From Bradyrhizobium sp. JYMT SZCCT0428 (GTDB lineage Bacteria; Pseudomonadota; Alphaproteobacteria; Rhizobiales; Xanthobacteraceae): a DNA stretch of 64,000 bases. The stretch lies in assembly GCF_018131075.1 (NCBI RefSeq), contig NZ_JAFCLS010000007.1:62001-126000 (forward strand), given 5' to 3'. The translations under genes were made by a program, and so were the position numbers. The notes under the pieces are model-generated. The model was given only the letters and a program-made list of their open reading frames with translations, ran no database searches and was not told where the DNA came from. Below, piece by piece: positions 28,333 to 35,854 of this stretch (the stretch's first letter is position 1; every line of letters starts with the position of its first letter).

Positions 28333-28538
28333 GGGCAGCGAACTTTTTTCAGGGGCCGCAACTCACGCCGCATAAGCAATGGCAGGTGGGCCGCATGAAT
28401 CGACGGAGCACGCCGCCAGCGCAGTCTCTGGCGAGGGCATCTCTGATCGAGATGGCACACATCACCATGGCCGATTTCATGCGTGCGATCAGCGACATGC
28501 GATTGAAATAACCGCGCGCCTGGCACGAACCTTTCATC

Positions 28539-28648
28539 GCGAAGGCGCGACTAACGGCTGTCAATCGAGACAGCCACCCCCGGCAAAACCCATCCATTCT
28601 GGAGCACGACCAATGTCCTGCGAACAAAAGACGCTTGTCAAAATCAAC
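28539..28648. repeat. Direct repeat of the globin leader and first codons (partner at 28849-28951)
   Basis: The segment is similar to 28849-28951, including the identical CATTCTGGAGCACGACC before the start codon, the preceding GCGAA(A/G)GC(A/G)CGAC and the first codons (GCTTGTCAAAA). It marks a partial duplication of the globin promoter and gene start. Confidence 0.75.
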
Positions 28649-28816
28649 CGGCCTGAGGACTCGATGTCCTATGCCATGATCGTCATCGGCGGCGGTGTCG
28701 GAAATCTCGCCGCAGCGATTTATTCTGCTGTTGCAAACGGCCTGCGTCGCGTCCTGACTGCGCAAGCGCCGGCGAGGGAACGCCATCTCCCGGCTGCATA
28801 TTCTCAGCAGGGTTAA
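28613..28816 (+). pseudogene. Chimeric gene remnant: globin start joined to an FAD-binding fragment
   Basis: The reading frame starts MSCEQKTLVKI, copied from the downstream globin (MTPDQKALVKT). After about 17 codons it becomes MIVIGGGVGNLAAAIYSAVAN, which resembles the FAD-binding N terminus of thioredoxin-reductase-like proteins, although the usual GxGxxG is altered to GGGVGN. It stops after 67 codons. Both parts are too short to work as either protein. It could still be translated, since the ribosome site is duplicated intact. The origin by duplication plus fusion is inferred. Confidence 0.55.
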
Positions 28817-28916
28817 TTGCGATCGCAGCTTCCGCGCAGCTTTTGATAGCGAAAGCACGACCAACAAAATTCATCGAAGACCAATCATTGCAGATCATTC
28901 ATTCTGGAGCACGACC

Positions 28917-29342
28917 ATGACCCCCGACCAGAAAGCGCTTGTCAAAACAACCTGGAGCCTCGTGGTCCCGATCGCCGATACCGCCGCGACATTGTTTTAC
29001 GGCCGGCTGTTCGAAATCGACCCCTCGACGCGCCCCATGTTCAAGAGCACCGACATGCCGGAGCAGCGCAAGAAGCTGATGCAGGCGTTGGCGACCGTGA
29101 TCGCCGGTCTCGATAACCTCGCGCCGCTGATCCCGGTGCTGGAAACGCTCGGCAGGAAACACGTCGCGTACGGCGTCCTCGACAAGCATTACGACTCGGT
29201 CGGCACCGCATTGCTGTGGACGCTCGAACAAGGCCTGCAAACCGCATGGACACCGCCTGTGCAGGACGCCTGGATCGCGGCATACACGGCGGTTGCCGGC
29301 GTGATGCGCAATGCGGCAAAGACGGTTCCGAACGCCGCATGA
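28917..29342 (+). CDS. Single-domain haemoglobin (bacterial globin)
   Basis: A 141-residue globin of the single-domain flavohaemoglobin-like class (Vitreoscilla type). The start MTPDQKALVKTTW and the FYGRLFEIDPSTRPMF segment, with the distal CD-loop phenylalanine, are typical. The proximal histidine lies in LGRKHVAYGVLDKHYD, followed by the H-helix with VQDAWIAAYTAVAGVM. It should bind haem and O2 or NO. No reductase domain is fused or adjacent. The promoter and first codons are partly duplicated upstream. The ribosome site is GGAG. Confidence 0.93.
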   Translation: MTPDQKALVKTTWSLVVPIADTAATLFYGRLFEIDPSTRPMFKSTDMPEQRKKLMQALATVIAGLDNLAPLIPVLETLGRKHVAYGVLDKHYDSVGTALLWTLEQGLQTAWTPPVQDAWIAAYTAVAGVMRNAAKTVPNAA

Positions 29343-29423
29343 CCGGCGCCGCCGGTGCTTGTCGAACCTCACGCGAGGTTGAGGCGACATAGGTCCGTTC
29401 ATCTCGAACGAGAGTGGAAGGAC

Positions 29424-29720
29424 ATGGATCCGCAATTGGAGCTTGATTCCATCCTGATCGCCCTGCGCGGCGCAAGCCTCGAGGAGCAAGCGGAGATCGG
29501 CCGGGGCGATCTGGCGTCCCTGCTTCATGTCGCGCCGCCGCAACTGGTCGACAAGATCATCAAGATGGCGCGGCGCGACAACCGGATCAGGAATGCGCTC
29601 GCCGCGTCACGGTATTATTGCGGCCTCGGAAAGACGATCTGCGACAAGATTGATTCCGTGGTGAGCGCGCCGTTCCCGGCGGCGCTTCAGCCCAAGCGGA
29701 AACCGTCCTCCAGACGCTAG
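29424..29720 (+). CDS. Conserved-looking small protein of unknown function
   Basis: A 98-residue protein from ATG at 29424 (MDPQLELDSILIALRGASLEEQAEIG), preceded by GGAAGG. It is predicted mainly helical, with a basic tail (QPKRKPSSRR), and shows no transmembrane segment or recognised motif. It lies 81 bp after the globin gene on the same strand and may be co-transcribed with it. Not recognised. Confidence 0.6.
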   Translation: MDPQLELDSILIALRGASLEEQAEIGRGDLASLLHVAPPQLVDKIIKMARRDNRIRNALAASRYYCGLGKTICDKIDSVVSAPFPAALQPKRKPSSRR

Positions 29721-29936
29721 CTATCGATCCTGTTTTCCAACTCCATCCACGCAATCGGACCAGGCCACGCAGAACAACGTGAACACGAAGATGTTCCAGC
29801 TTGGCTGGATGTCGCACCACGCCGCCACGACAGGAACGGGCAAGGCGAAAACAAGCGGCCGCGCGATCCAGCGCAGGCAGAAAAATCTCGCGCTGGCAGG
29901 CTCGCCGAAAGCGACTTTTCGCAATGTGTCGATCAT
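29721..29936 (-). CDS. Possible small membrane protein
   Basis: From ATG at 29936 the frame encodes 71 residues with two hydrophobic stretches (WIARPLVFALPVPVVAAW and WNIFVFTLFCVAW). The stop codon abuts that of the preceding convergent gene with no gap. GGAG lies 13 bases upstream of the start, which is rather far. The hydrophobic profile supports a real gene, but coding status is uncertain. Confidence 0.4.
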   Translation of the reverse strand: MIDTLRKVAFGEPASARFFCLRWIARPLVFALPVPVVAAWCDIQPSWNIFVFTLFCVAWSDCVDGVGKQDR

Positions 29937-30035
29937 CACCAGGCCCGTGCTCCACCGTTGCCGGTTAGTCGCGGGCGTTCGGGCGCGGTTCAAATCCGCG
30001 AGGCCGAATGGCCTGTTGCCGGCTGAAGCAGAGGC

Positions 30036-31310
30036 CTACGTCCCGGCCTTGGCGCCGCGCGGCTTGCTGTCGCGCATCAGACGGTCGAGGTGCATGCGGA
30101 TGTGGGCGGCTTCGGCCGAGGTGTTGGCCAGCGCGATGGCGCGGTCGAAGGCGACTCGGGCCTCCTCGTTGCGCCCGAGCTGCATCAGGAAGGCGCCGCG
30201 CACGCCGAAATAATGAAAGTAATTCGACAGCCGCGCCGCCAGCGGCTCGATCATGTCCAGCGCGGCTTCGGGACCTTTCACCTTCGAAACGGCGACAGAG
30301 CGGTTGAGCGTCACCACCGGCGACGGCTGCATGATCTCGAGCGCGCCGTACAGCAGATCGATCTGGGTCCAGTCGGTATCCTCGGGCTTTTCGGCGCGGG
30401 CATGCAGGGCGGATATTGCCGCCTGAGTTTGATAGGGTCCGCTGCGGCGATGGCGCATCGCCTTGTCGATCAGCGCCAGCCCCTCGGCGATCATCTTGCC
30501 ATTCCACAGCGTGCGATCCTGGTCGTCGAGCAGGATCACCGCGCCGTCGGCATCGAACCGCGCCGCGGCGCGCGCGTGCTGCAGCAACAGCAGCGCGGTC
30601 AGCCCCATGATCTCGGGCTCGCTCTGGAACAGCCGCAGCAACAGCCGCGCCAGCCGGATCGCTTCCTCGCACAGCGGGCTGCGGATCTCGGCGGTATCGT
30701 CGCTCGCCGAATAGCCCTCGTTGAAGATCAGGTAGATCATCGCGGCGACCGCAGCCAGCCGTTCGGTGCGCTCCACCGCCCCCGGGGTCTCGAACGGCAC
30801 ATCGGCGTCGGCGACGCGGGCTTTTGCACGCGTGATGCGCTGCTCCATCGCGGCTTCCGAAACCAGGAAGGCGCGCGCGATCTGCTTCACCGTCAGGCCC
30901 GAGACGATGCGCAGCGCCAGCGCGATCTGCTGCGTCGCCGGCAGATCTGGATGGCAGCAGATGAACAGCAGCCGCAGAATGTCGTCGCGGTAATGCGAGC
31001 CGTCGAGCCGCTCGGCGAGTTGCTCCTCGGCGTCGTCGGTATCCGAGATCGCGTGGTCGTCCTCGGGCAGCGGCTCCTGCTTGCGGCCTCGCCTGATGTC
31101 GTCGATCGCGACGTTGCGCCCGACCATGATCAGCCACGCCGCGGGATCACGCGGCGGGCCGTTCTGCGGCCAGCTCTTCAGCGCCCGCAGGCAGGCATTC
31201 TGGAAGGCTTCCTCGGCGGTTTCGAGATTGCGGAAATAGCGCAGCAGCGCGCCGACTGCCTGGGGGCGCGCCGAGGTCAGCGCGCTATCGATCCAGGCGG
31301 TGTCGGTCAT
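30036..31310 (-). CDS. ECF42-type RNA polymerase sigma factor with C-terminal TPR-like extension
   Basis: The 424-residue protein is about twice the usual ECF length. It has sigma region 2 (about residues 15-78, with DPAAWLIMVGRNVAIDDIRR) and region 4 (about 110-168, with LRLLFICCHPDLPATQQIAL and GLTVKQIARAFLV). The DUF6596/TPR-like extension is marked by YLIFNEGYSAS at about 193-203 and HLDRLMRD-type repeats near the end. This layout defines the ECF42 group, which is not controlled by an anti-sigma factor but depends on its extension. Its ATG overlaps the stop of an upstream DGPF gene (ATGA). The pair shares an autoregulatory-looking promoter at 31756-31782. Confidence 0.93.
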   Translation of the reverse strand: MTDTAWIDSALTSARPQAVGALLRYFRNLETAEEAFQNACLRALKSWPQNGPPRDPAAWLIMVGRNVAIDDIRRGRKQEPLPEDDHAISDTDDAEEQLAERLDGSHYRDDILRLLFICCHPDLPATQQIALALRIVSGLTVKQIARAFLVSEAAMEQRITRAKARVADADVPFETPGAVERTERLAAVAAMIYLIFNEGYSASDDTAEIRSPLCEEAIRLARLLLRLFQSEPEIMGLTALLLLQHARAAARFDADGAVILLDDQDRTLWNGKMIAEGLALIDKAMRHRRSGPYQTQAAISALHARAEKPEDTDWTQIDLLYGALEIMQPSPVVTLNRSVAVSKVKGPEAALDMIEPLAARLSNYFHYFGVRGAFLMQLGRNEEARVAFDRAIALANTSAEAAHIRMHLDRLMRDSKPRGAKAGT

Positions 31311-31675
31311 TTCGGGGCGCTCCCGGGTGTGAAATGGCCAACTGGACGGATTTCATAGGCGCCACCGGGATTGGCCTTGCCGAGATCGCGCGCGACGTCG
31401 AGCGCCGCGTCGAGATTCTCGCAATCGACGACATAGAAGCCGAGCAATTGCTCCTTGGTCTCGGCATAGGGGCCGTCGATCACGACCGGCGGATCGTCCT
31501 TGCGCAGAGTGGTCGCCGACGTGGTCGGCAGCAGGCGGGCGACCGGGCCGAGCCGGCCCTGCTTGGTGAGCTTGTCCTGCACGACCCGCAGTTTGGTCAT
31601 GACCGCGGCGTCCTGTTCCTTGGTCCAGGACCCCGTAAAATCTTCGTCGTGGTAGCAAAGGATGGCGTACAGCAT
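31307..31675 (-). CDS. YciI-family (DGPF) protein co-encoded with the ECF sigma factor, paralogue 3
   Basis: A 122-residue YCII-related protein (MLYAILCYHDEDFTGSW) with the full family motif VVIDGPYAETKEQLLGFYVV. It overlaps the start of the ECF42 sigma gene by four bases, the standard arrangement for this sigma group, and probably works with it in an unknown sensing step. The leader between the promoter and this start contains a REP-like palindrome (31707-31751). Confidence 0.92.
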   Translation of the reverse strand: MLYAILCYHDEDFTGSWTKEQDAAVMTKLRVVQDKLTKQGRLGPVARLLPTTSATTLRKDDPPVVIDGPYAETKEQLLGFYVVDCENLDAALDVARDLGKANPGGAYEIRPVGHFTPGSAPK

Positions 31676-31706
31676 GCGACCCGCATCTCCGTTGTCTCTT
31701 GATGAG

Positions 31707-31751
31707 GCATGATCTTATCGGAAAACCGGAGCCCACTTTTCCGGATCATGC
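31707..31751. repeat. REP-like palindromic element in the DGPF-sigma leader
   Basis: The same GCATGATC/GATCATGC element as near tolQ, placed between the predicted sigma promoter and the DGPF start codon, so it would be transcribed as a leader hairpin. Confidence 0.85.
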
Positions 31752-31755
31752 CTAG

Positions 31756-31782
31756 GACGAACGATTATGCCCGCTGCCGACA
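31756..31782 (-). promoter_or_regulatory. ECF42-type promoter of the DGPF-sigma operon
   Basis: TGTCGG-N17-CGTC on the minus strand with CGTT before CGTC, 81 bases upstream of the DGPF start. It suggests that the sigma factor transcribes its own operon. Confidence 0.7.
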
Positions 31783-31933
31783 GGGGAGCGAAAGAAATTT
31801 TCGAGTGTTCCACGCCCGGTCAGAGACCGACAATCGAAATGCCGGCAGGTGCATGACAGCCATGACCACAGCCGGAATTACGATGATTTGGTCATTTGGT
31901 ATCTCCCTTGCTTGGTGAAAGGAGGTTAGAGGA

Positions 31934-32035
31934 ATGGTTCAATCCTCAGAAGGTACCGATCGCGCTGCGTGGCGATACGAAGGGAAAATCAATGAAAAAA
32001 GGGGCGCTTGCGCTGCTGGTGCGTGGCGGGACTGA
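31934..32035 (+). CDS. Short leader reading frame overlapping the ghrA-like start
   Basis: An ATG at 31934 follows a strong AAAGGAGG site and opens a 33-codon frame (MVQSSEGTDRAAWRYEGKIN and on). It runs over the start codon of the 2-hydroxyacid dehydrogenase gene in another frame and ends 41 bases inside it. It could set translation of the main gene by coupling. No known peptide; it may also be chance. Confidence 0.35.
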   Translation: MVQSSEGTDRAAWRYEGKINEKRGACAAGAWRD

Positions 32036-32957
32036 TAACTGGGCAGCGTCGCGGTGGATGAAGCGGTTTGGCGACGTCTGCCCGGACCGCCTCGTGGTGG
32101 AGATGCCGGATCCATCGTTCGACCCGGCCGAGGTCCATTATGCCGCGGTGTGGAAGCCGAAGCCCGGGGAGCTCGCCGCTTTCAGGAATTTGCGTATCAT
32201 CTTCAATCTCGGCGCCGGCGTCGACGCACTGATGGTGGATTCCACGCTGCCCGACGTGCCGCTGGTGCGGGTCGCGGTCCCCGACCTGACCGAGCGGATG
32301 ACGGAATATGTCGTGCTGCATGCGCTGATGCATCACCGGCAGGAGCTTTATCTGCGCGAGAGCCAGCGGGTGAAGCGCTGGTCGCCGCAGCCGCAATGGG
32401 CGGCGGGCGCGATCACGGTCGGCATCATGGGGCTGGGCGCGCTGGGCGCCCATGCCGCCGGGGTGCTCAAGCATGTCGGCTTCAAGGTCGTGGGCTGGAG
32501 CCGCAGCCCCAAGGAGATCGCCGGCGTCCCCTGCTTTCACGGCGAACAGCAACTGGACACGTTCCTGCGGCAGACCGATATTTTGGTCAGCCTGCTGCCG
32601 CTGACGGCCGATACGCGCGGTATCCTCAATCGCGCCATGTTCGAAAAACTCAACCGCAATAGCCCGATGGGTGCGCCGGTTTTGATCAATGCGGGCCGCG
32701 GCGCGTTGCAGAATGAAGCTGATATTTTGAGCTGCCTGGAAGACGGCACGCTCGGCGGCGCCTCGCTCGACGTCTACGTGACCGAGCCATTGCCCGCCGA
32801 CAGCCCGTTCTGGACCCATCCGAAGGTAGTGCTGACCCCGCACAACGCCGCCGACACCGATCCTGAGGAAATTTCGAAATACGTCGCGCAGCAGATCGAG
32901 CGTTTTGAGGCCGGCGGAGCGTTGGAGAACGTGGTGGATCGCAAGCAGGGGTATTGA
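31992..32957 (+). CDS. Glyoxylate/hydroxypyruvate reductase A-like D-2-hydroxyacid dehydrogenase
   Basis: An NAD(P)H-dependent 2-hydroxyacid dehydrogenase of the GhrA branch (321 residues from ATG 31992, AAGGG upstream). The Rossmann motif is VGIMGLGALGAHAAGVLK. The catalytic triad is Arg in LINAGRGAL, Glu in VYVTEPLP and His in LTPHNAA. The absence of a basic NADP-binding loop was not tested further. A likely role is reduction of glyoxylate or hydroxypyruvate. A frame in which the gene starts upstream (TTG 31896) is open but has no better start signal. Confidence 0.88.
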   Translation: MKKGALALLVRGGTDNWAASRWMKRFGDVCPDRLVVEMPDPSFDPAEVHYAAVWKPKPGELAAFRNLRIIFNLGAGVDALMVDSTLPDVPLVRVAVPDLTERMTEYVVLHALMHHRQELYLRESQRVKRWSPQPQWAAGAITVGIMGLGALGAHAAGVLKHVGFKVVGWSRSPKEIAGVPCFHGEQQLDTFLRQTDILVSLLPLTADTRGILNRAMFEKLNRNSPMGAPVLINAGRGALQNEADILSCLEDGTLGGASLDVYVTEPLPADSPFWTHPKVVLTPHNAADTDPEEISKYVAQQIERFEAGGALENVVDRKQGY

Positions 32958-33073
32958 GTCCAGTTTGAATGGCGATTCCCGGCCTTGAGCCGGGACCCAT
33001 AGCCACCGGCGGTTATTGGTTAGCAGGCTGGTCGCTATCTTCCATTTCCAACAACATCCGCCGCGGCGTATGG

Positions 33074-33093
33074 GTCCCTGCGTTCGCAGGGAC
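33074..33093. repeat. Short perfect palindrome of the GTCCCTGCG family
   Basis: GTCCCTGCG and CGCAGGGAC are separated by TT, in the 142-bp convergent gap before a tetR gene. Related copies are at 41529-41548 and 41621-41639. It is probably a mobile intergenic palindrome that can act as a terminator stem. Confidence 0.8.
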
Positions 33094-33099
33094 GACGAC

Positions 33100-33810
33100 T
33101 TACCCCTGCGCCATCACAGCGACCGCGCCGTTGACAAGCGCTTCCAGTTCCGCGCGCGGGATCTGGGCGCGGGCGCGGATTGCGATGGTGTGGATGGTCG
33201 CCGACGCGAGATTCGCCAGCACTTGCGGATCGGCTGTGGCTGGCAGTTCGCCGCGCTCCTGTGCGATCTTGAACAGCCGCGCAAAGAAGCGGTCCATCTC
33301 GACGAGGCCGCTGACCACGAGAGCGCGGATGTCAGGGTCGAACACCGCTTCCGAGGTCGCGGTCATCACAGTGAAGCAGCCGCGCGGGCCGCCCTCGCCC
33401 GACAGATACATGTCGAGCGCGATGCCATAGATTCGAAGCAGCATCGGCCGCAGCGGCAGATCGGCCGCAAAGGCCTCGCCCATCCGCGCGCGGGCGCGGT
33501 TGCGGTAGCTCTCATAGGTCTTCTTGTAGAGTTCGCGCTTGTCGCCGAACGCGCCATAGAGGCTCGGCCGGTTCATGCCGGTGGCGGCGCTGAGATCGTC
33601 GAGCGAGGTCGCGGCAAAGCCGTCCTTCCAGAACACATCGAGCGCGCGGGACAGCGCCACGTCAGGCTCATAGGCGCGCGGCCGGCCGCGGCGTTTTGGT
33701 GGGACGGCGCCGGCCGCGGGCGACGGCTTCGCAGGCTGAGGCTTTGCGGACTTCAGCAATGCAGCCTCGGGCCGGGCGCGCGGTGGCGGCGGACTTCTTT
33801 TTTGTACCAT
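33100..33810 (-). CDS. TetR/AcrR-family regulator
   Basis: A 236-residue TetR protein with a Pro/Lys/Arg-rich N-terminal extension of about 45 residues before the helix-turn-helix (ALSRALDVFWKDGFAATSLDDL, then SAATGMNRPSLYGAFGDK). The C-terminal half matches the subgroup with RGCFTVMTATSEAVFDPDIR. It is divergent from a glutathione S-transferase gene and is its probable regulator. The start could be further downstream, because the extension is low-complexity. Confidence 0.92.
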   Translation of the reverse strand: MVQKRSPPPPRARPEAALLKSAKPQPAKPSPAAGAVPPKRRGRPRAYEPDVALSRALDVFWKDGFAATSLDDLSAATGMNRPSLYGAFGDKRELYKKTYESYRNRARARMGEAFAADLPLRPMLLRIYGIALDMYLSGEGGPRGCFTVMTATSEAVFDPDIRALVVSGLVEMDRFFARLFKIAQERGELPATADPQVLANLASATIHTIAIRARAQIPRAELEALVNGAVAVMAQG

Positions 33811-33927
33811 CTTGCAAATAATCCTTGACGCTTATTTATACGAAGCGGTACATAAATCAAGCTCAGCCGTCGCGACCGTCTGAACCCGAGCGTGAAACCC
33901 CAAAGTGAACCACAGGGAGATTCGACC

Positions 33928-34572
33928 ATGGACCTTTATTTCTCGCCCCTCGCCTGCTCGATGGCAACCAGGATCGCGCTGTATGAGGCCGGCAGCCAGG
34001 CCAACTTCATCGAGGTCGACCCCAAGACCAAACGGGTGTTGAAGGACGATTCGGATTTCTACGCGGTCAATCCGCTCGGCCTCGTGCCGGTCGTACGGAC
34101 CGACGACGGCGTGACGCTGACCGAGAACGCCGCGATCCTGCAGCACGTCGCAGAGCGATTGAGCGATTCCAATATCGGCGCCAGGCCCGGCATCGAACGC
34201 TCGAAGCTGCAGCAATGGCTGTGCTTCATCGGCACCGAACTGCACAAGGGCCTGTTCACGCCGTTGCTCGGCAAGACCGTGCCGGCGGAGGTCAAGGCCT
34301 ATACGCTGGAGCGGTATCTGTCGCGCCTCGACTACCTCAACAAATATCTCGAGGGGCGTGAATTCGTGCTCGACCATTTCAGCGTGGCGGACGCCTATCT
34401 CACCACCGTGCTGAACTGGAGCATCGCCACCCCGATGATCGACTTTTCGAAATATCCGGCGGTGAAGGATTATCTCGAGCGGATGAAGAAGCGGCCGAGC
34501 GTGGCGAAAGCGCTGGCGGAAGAGTTCGATCTCTACAAGGCCGAGATCGCGCGCCACAAGGCGGCGGCGTAA
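33928..34572 (+). CDS. Glutathione S-transferase, beta-class-like
   Basis: The ATG at 33928 follows CAGGGAG and gives 214 residues. The N terminus MDLYFSPLACSMATRIALYE has the Cys10 of beta-class bacterial GSTs, with NPLGLVPVVRTDDG and TENAAILQHVAERL completing the glutathione site. The C-terminal domain has FSVADAYLTTVLNW. A TTGACG-N18-TACATA arrangement at 33825-33854 could be its promoter, overlapped by an imperfect ATTTAT...ATAAAT repeat that may bind the divergent TetR protein. Confidence 0.93.
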   Translation: MDLYFSPLACSMATRIALYEAGSQANFIEVDPKTKRVLKDDSDFYAVNPLGLVPVVRTDDGVTLTENAAILQHVAERLSDSNIGARPGIERSKLQQWLCFIGTELHKGLFTPLLGKTVPAEVKAYTLERYLSRLDYLNKYLEGREFVLDHFSVADAYLTTVLNWSIATPMIDFSKYPAVKDYLERMKKRPSVAKALAEEFDLYKAEIARHKAAA

Positions 34573-34576
34573 TTCA

Positions 34577-34722
34577 GTTGTCGCCCCGGCGAACGCCGGG
34601 GCCCATACTCCGCGGCGGTCGTGATTTAAGGCGGTCGTCGACCACCGCGGCTAAATGGATGGGCCGCGGCGTATGGGCCCCCCGATGTGCAATTGCACAT
34701 CTGAGCTCAAGGCCGGGACGAC
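34577..34722. repeat. Composite palindromic intergenic repeat
   Basis: The gap after the GST gene contains CCCCGGCG/CGCCGGGG pairing, repeats of CCGCGGC and a GTGCAATTGCAC palindrome (near 34687-34698). It has no gene and looks like nested palindromic elements. Confidence 0.65.
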
Positions 34723-34746
34723 GCAGTTGAGAGAACGCCACCAACA

Positions 34747-35307
34747 TTATCTCGCCAGCAAACGCGCCTTCATATCCACCATCGCCTGCCCGAACACTTT
34801 GGTATCGTCGAGCGCGCGCGCCAGCACCAGCGCGCCCTGAATGGTCAGCAGCGCATCCGCGGATCGCCGCCGCGCCACGCCTGCACTGAAGCCGGCACGT
34901 CGCAGCGTCTGCGCCAGCGCATCGTTCCAGCGACTGAAATAATCCTGCACCTGCGAGCTGAAAATATCCCGCGACGCCCCGAGCGCAATGACGCCGACCA
35001 GGCAGACGCGGTGGCCGGAGTGGAAATACCGGTCGACCCCGGCGGTCATGTCGGCAATCGCCTGTGCGGGATCATCGGACTTGCGCAGGGCTGCGAAGAT
35101 ATTGACTTCGAACCAGTGGTCGATCTCGGCCAGGACTTCCGCGGCCATCTGCGCTTTGCCGTCGGGGAAGAAATGATAGAGGCTGCCCTTGCCAAGGCCG
35201 GTGGCCTTACTGATCAACGCCAGCGTCGCGCCCTCGTAACCGTGGCTACGAAAGACCTCGCCCAGCAGGGGCAACAGATCGGCGCGTTCGGAAACGGTCT
35301 TGGCCAT
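34747..35307 (-). CDS. TetR/AcrR-family regulator
   Basis: A 186-residue TetR protein of the YxaF/LmrA-like subgroup: helix-turn-helix FRSHGYEGATLALISKATGLG and GKGSLYHFFPDGKAQM, then a C-terminal domain with DRYFHSGHRVCLVG. It is the second gene of a unit with the DUF1348 gene upstream (7-bp gap). The perfect 18-bp palindrome before the unit (35815-35832) is its likely operator, giving autoregulation of both genes. Confidence 0.93.
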   Translation of the reverse strand: MAKTVSERADLLPLLGEVFRSHGYEGATLALISKATGLGKGSLYHFFPDGKAQMAAEVLAEIDHWFEVNIFAALRKSDDPAQAIADMTAGVDRYFHSGHRVCLVGVIALGASRDIFSSQVQDYFSRWNDALAQTLRRAGFSAGVARRRSADALLTIQGALVLARALDDTKVFGQAMVDMKARLLAR

Positions 35308-35314
35308 GGCTCCG

Positions 35315-35782
35315 CTAGAACGGGCTCTCGCTCAAGCCCGCGACATCCGCCGGACGCGGTCCGGGCGCGGCCCAATGAAAGCGGCGGTCTTTCTCGGCAA
35401 TCGCGACATCGTTGATGCTGGCCTCGCGCCGGCGCATCAGGCCGTGCTCGTCGAACTCCCATTGCTCGTTGCCGTAGGAGCGGTGCCACTGCCCGGCAGC
35501 GTCATGCCATTCATACTGGAAGCGCACCGCGATGCGGTTGGCGTCGAACGCCCAGAGATCCTTGATCAGGCGATACTCGTGCTCTTTGGCCCATTTGCGG
35601 GTGAGGAAAGCGACGATCGCTTCGCGGCCCTGGAAAAATTCGGCGCGGTTACGCCAGCGGCTGTCCTCGGTATAGGCCAGCGAGACGCGGACCGGATCGC
35701 GCGAATTCCAGGCGTCCTCCGCCATGCGGGCTTTCTGGGCAGCGGTCTCCCGCGTGAACGGCGGCAATGGCGGACGCGACAT
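35315..35782 (-). CDS. DUF1348/NTF2-like protein
   Basis: A 155-residue protein of the DUF1348 group within the SnoaL/NTF2-like fold: [40 protein letters not shown], and [18 protein letters not shown]. Function unknown. It is co-transcribed with a tetR gene and begins just downstream of a perfect palindrome, so expression is probably released by an inducer. Two arginine- and histidine-rich segments may line a ligand pocket; this is inference. Confidence 0.9.
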   Translation of the reverse strand: MSRPPLPPFTRETAAQKARMAEDAWNSRDPVRVSLAYTEDSRWRNRAEFFQGREAIVAFLTRKWAKEHEYRLIKDLWAFDANRIAVRFQYEWHDAAGQWHRSYGNEQWEFDEHGLMRRREASINDVAIAEKDRRFHWAAPGPRPADVAGLSESPF

Positions 35783-35814
35783 CTGACATCTCCAGCTTTG
35801 AACAGGGCTGGAGA

Positions 35815-35832
35815 CTGTACCGATCGGTACAG
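35815..35832. promoter_or_regulatory. Perfect 18-bp palindrome, probable TetR operator
   Basis: CTGTACCGATCGGTACAG lies 33 bases upstream of the DUF1348-tetR unit. It is a typical TetR-type operator length and position. Confidence 0.8.
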
Positions 35833-35854
35833 CGAGTCAAGCATTCGACGAAAA

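Noticed and set aside
29984-30002. A T-arm-like hairpin with TTCAAAT loop, suggestive of a tRNA 3' end
   Set aside because: The 5-bp stem and loop look right, but no matching acceptor strand, D-arm or anticodon arm could be found upstream; at most a remnant.
13614-35854. Single integrated genomic island or prophage
   Set aside because: No integrase, phage gene, tRNA attachment site or flanking direct repeats were found; the region seems to be a mosaic.
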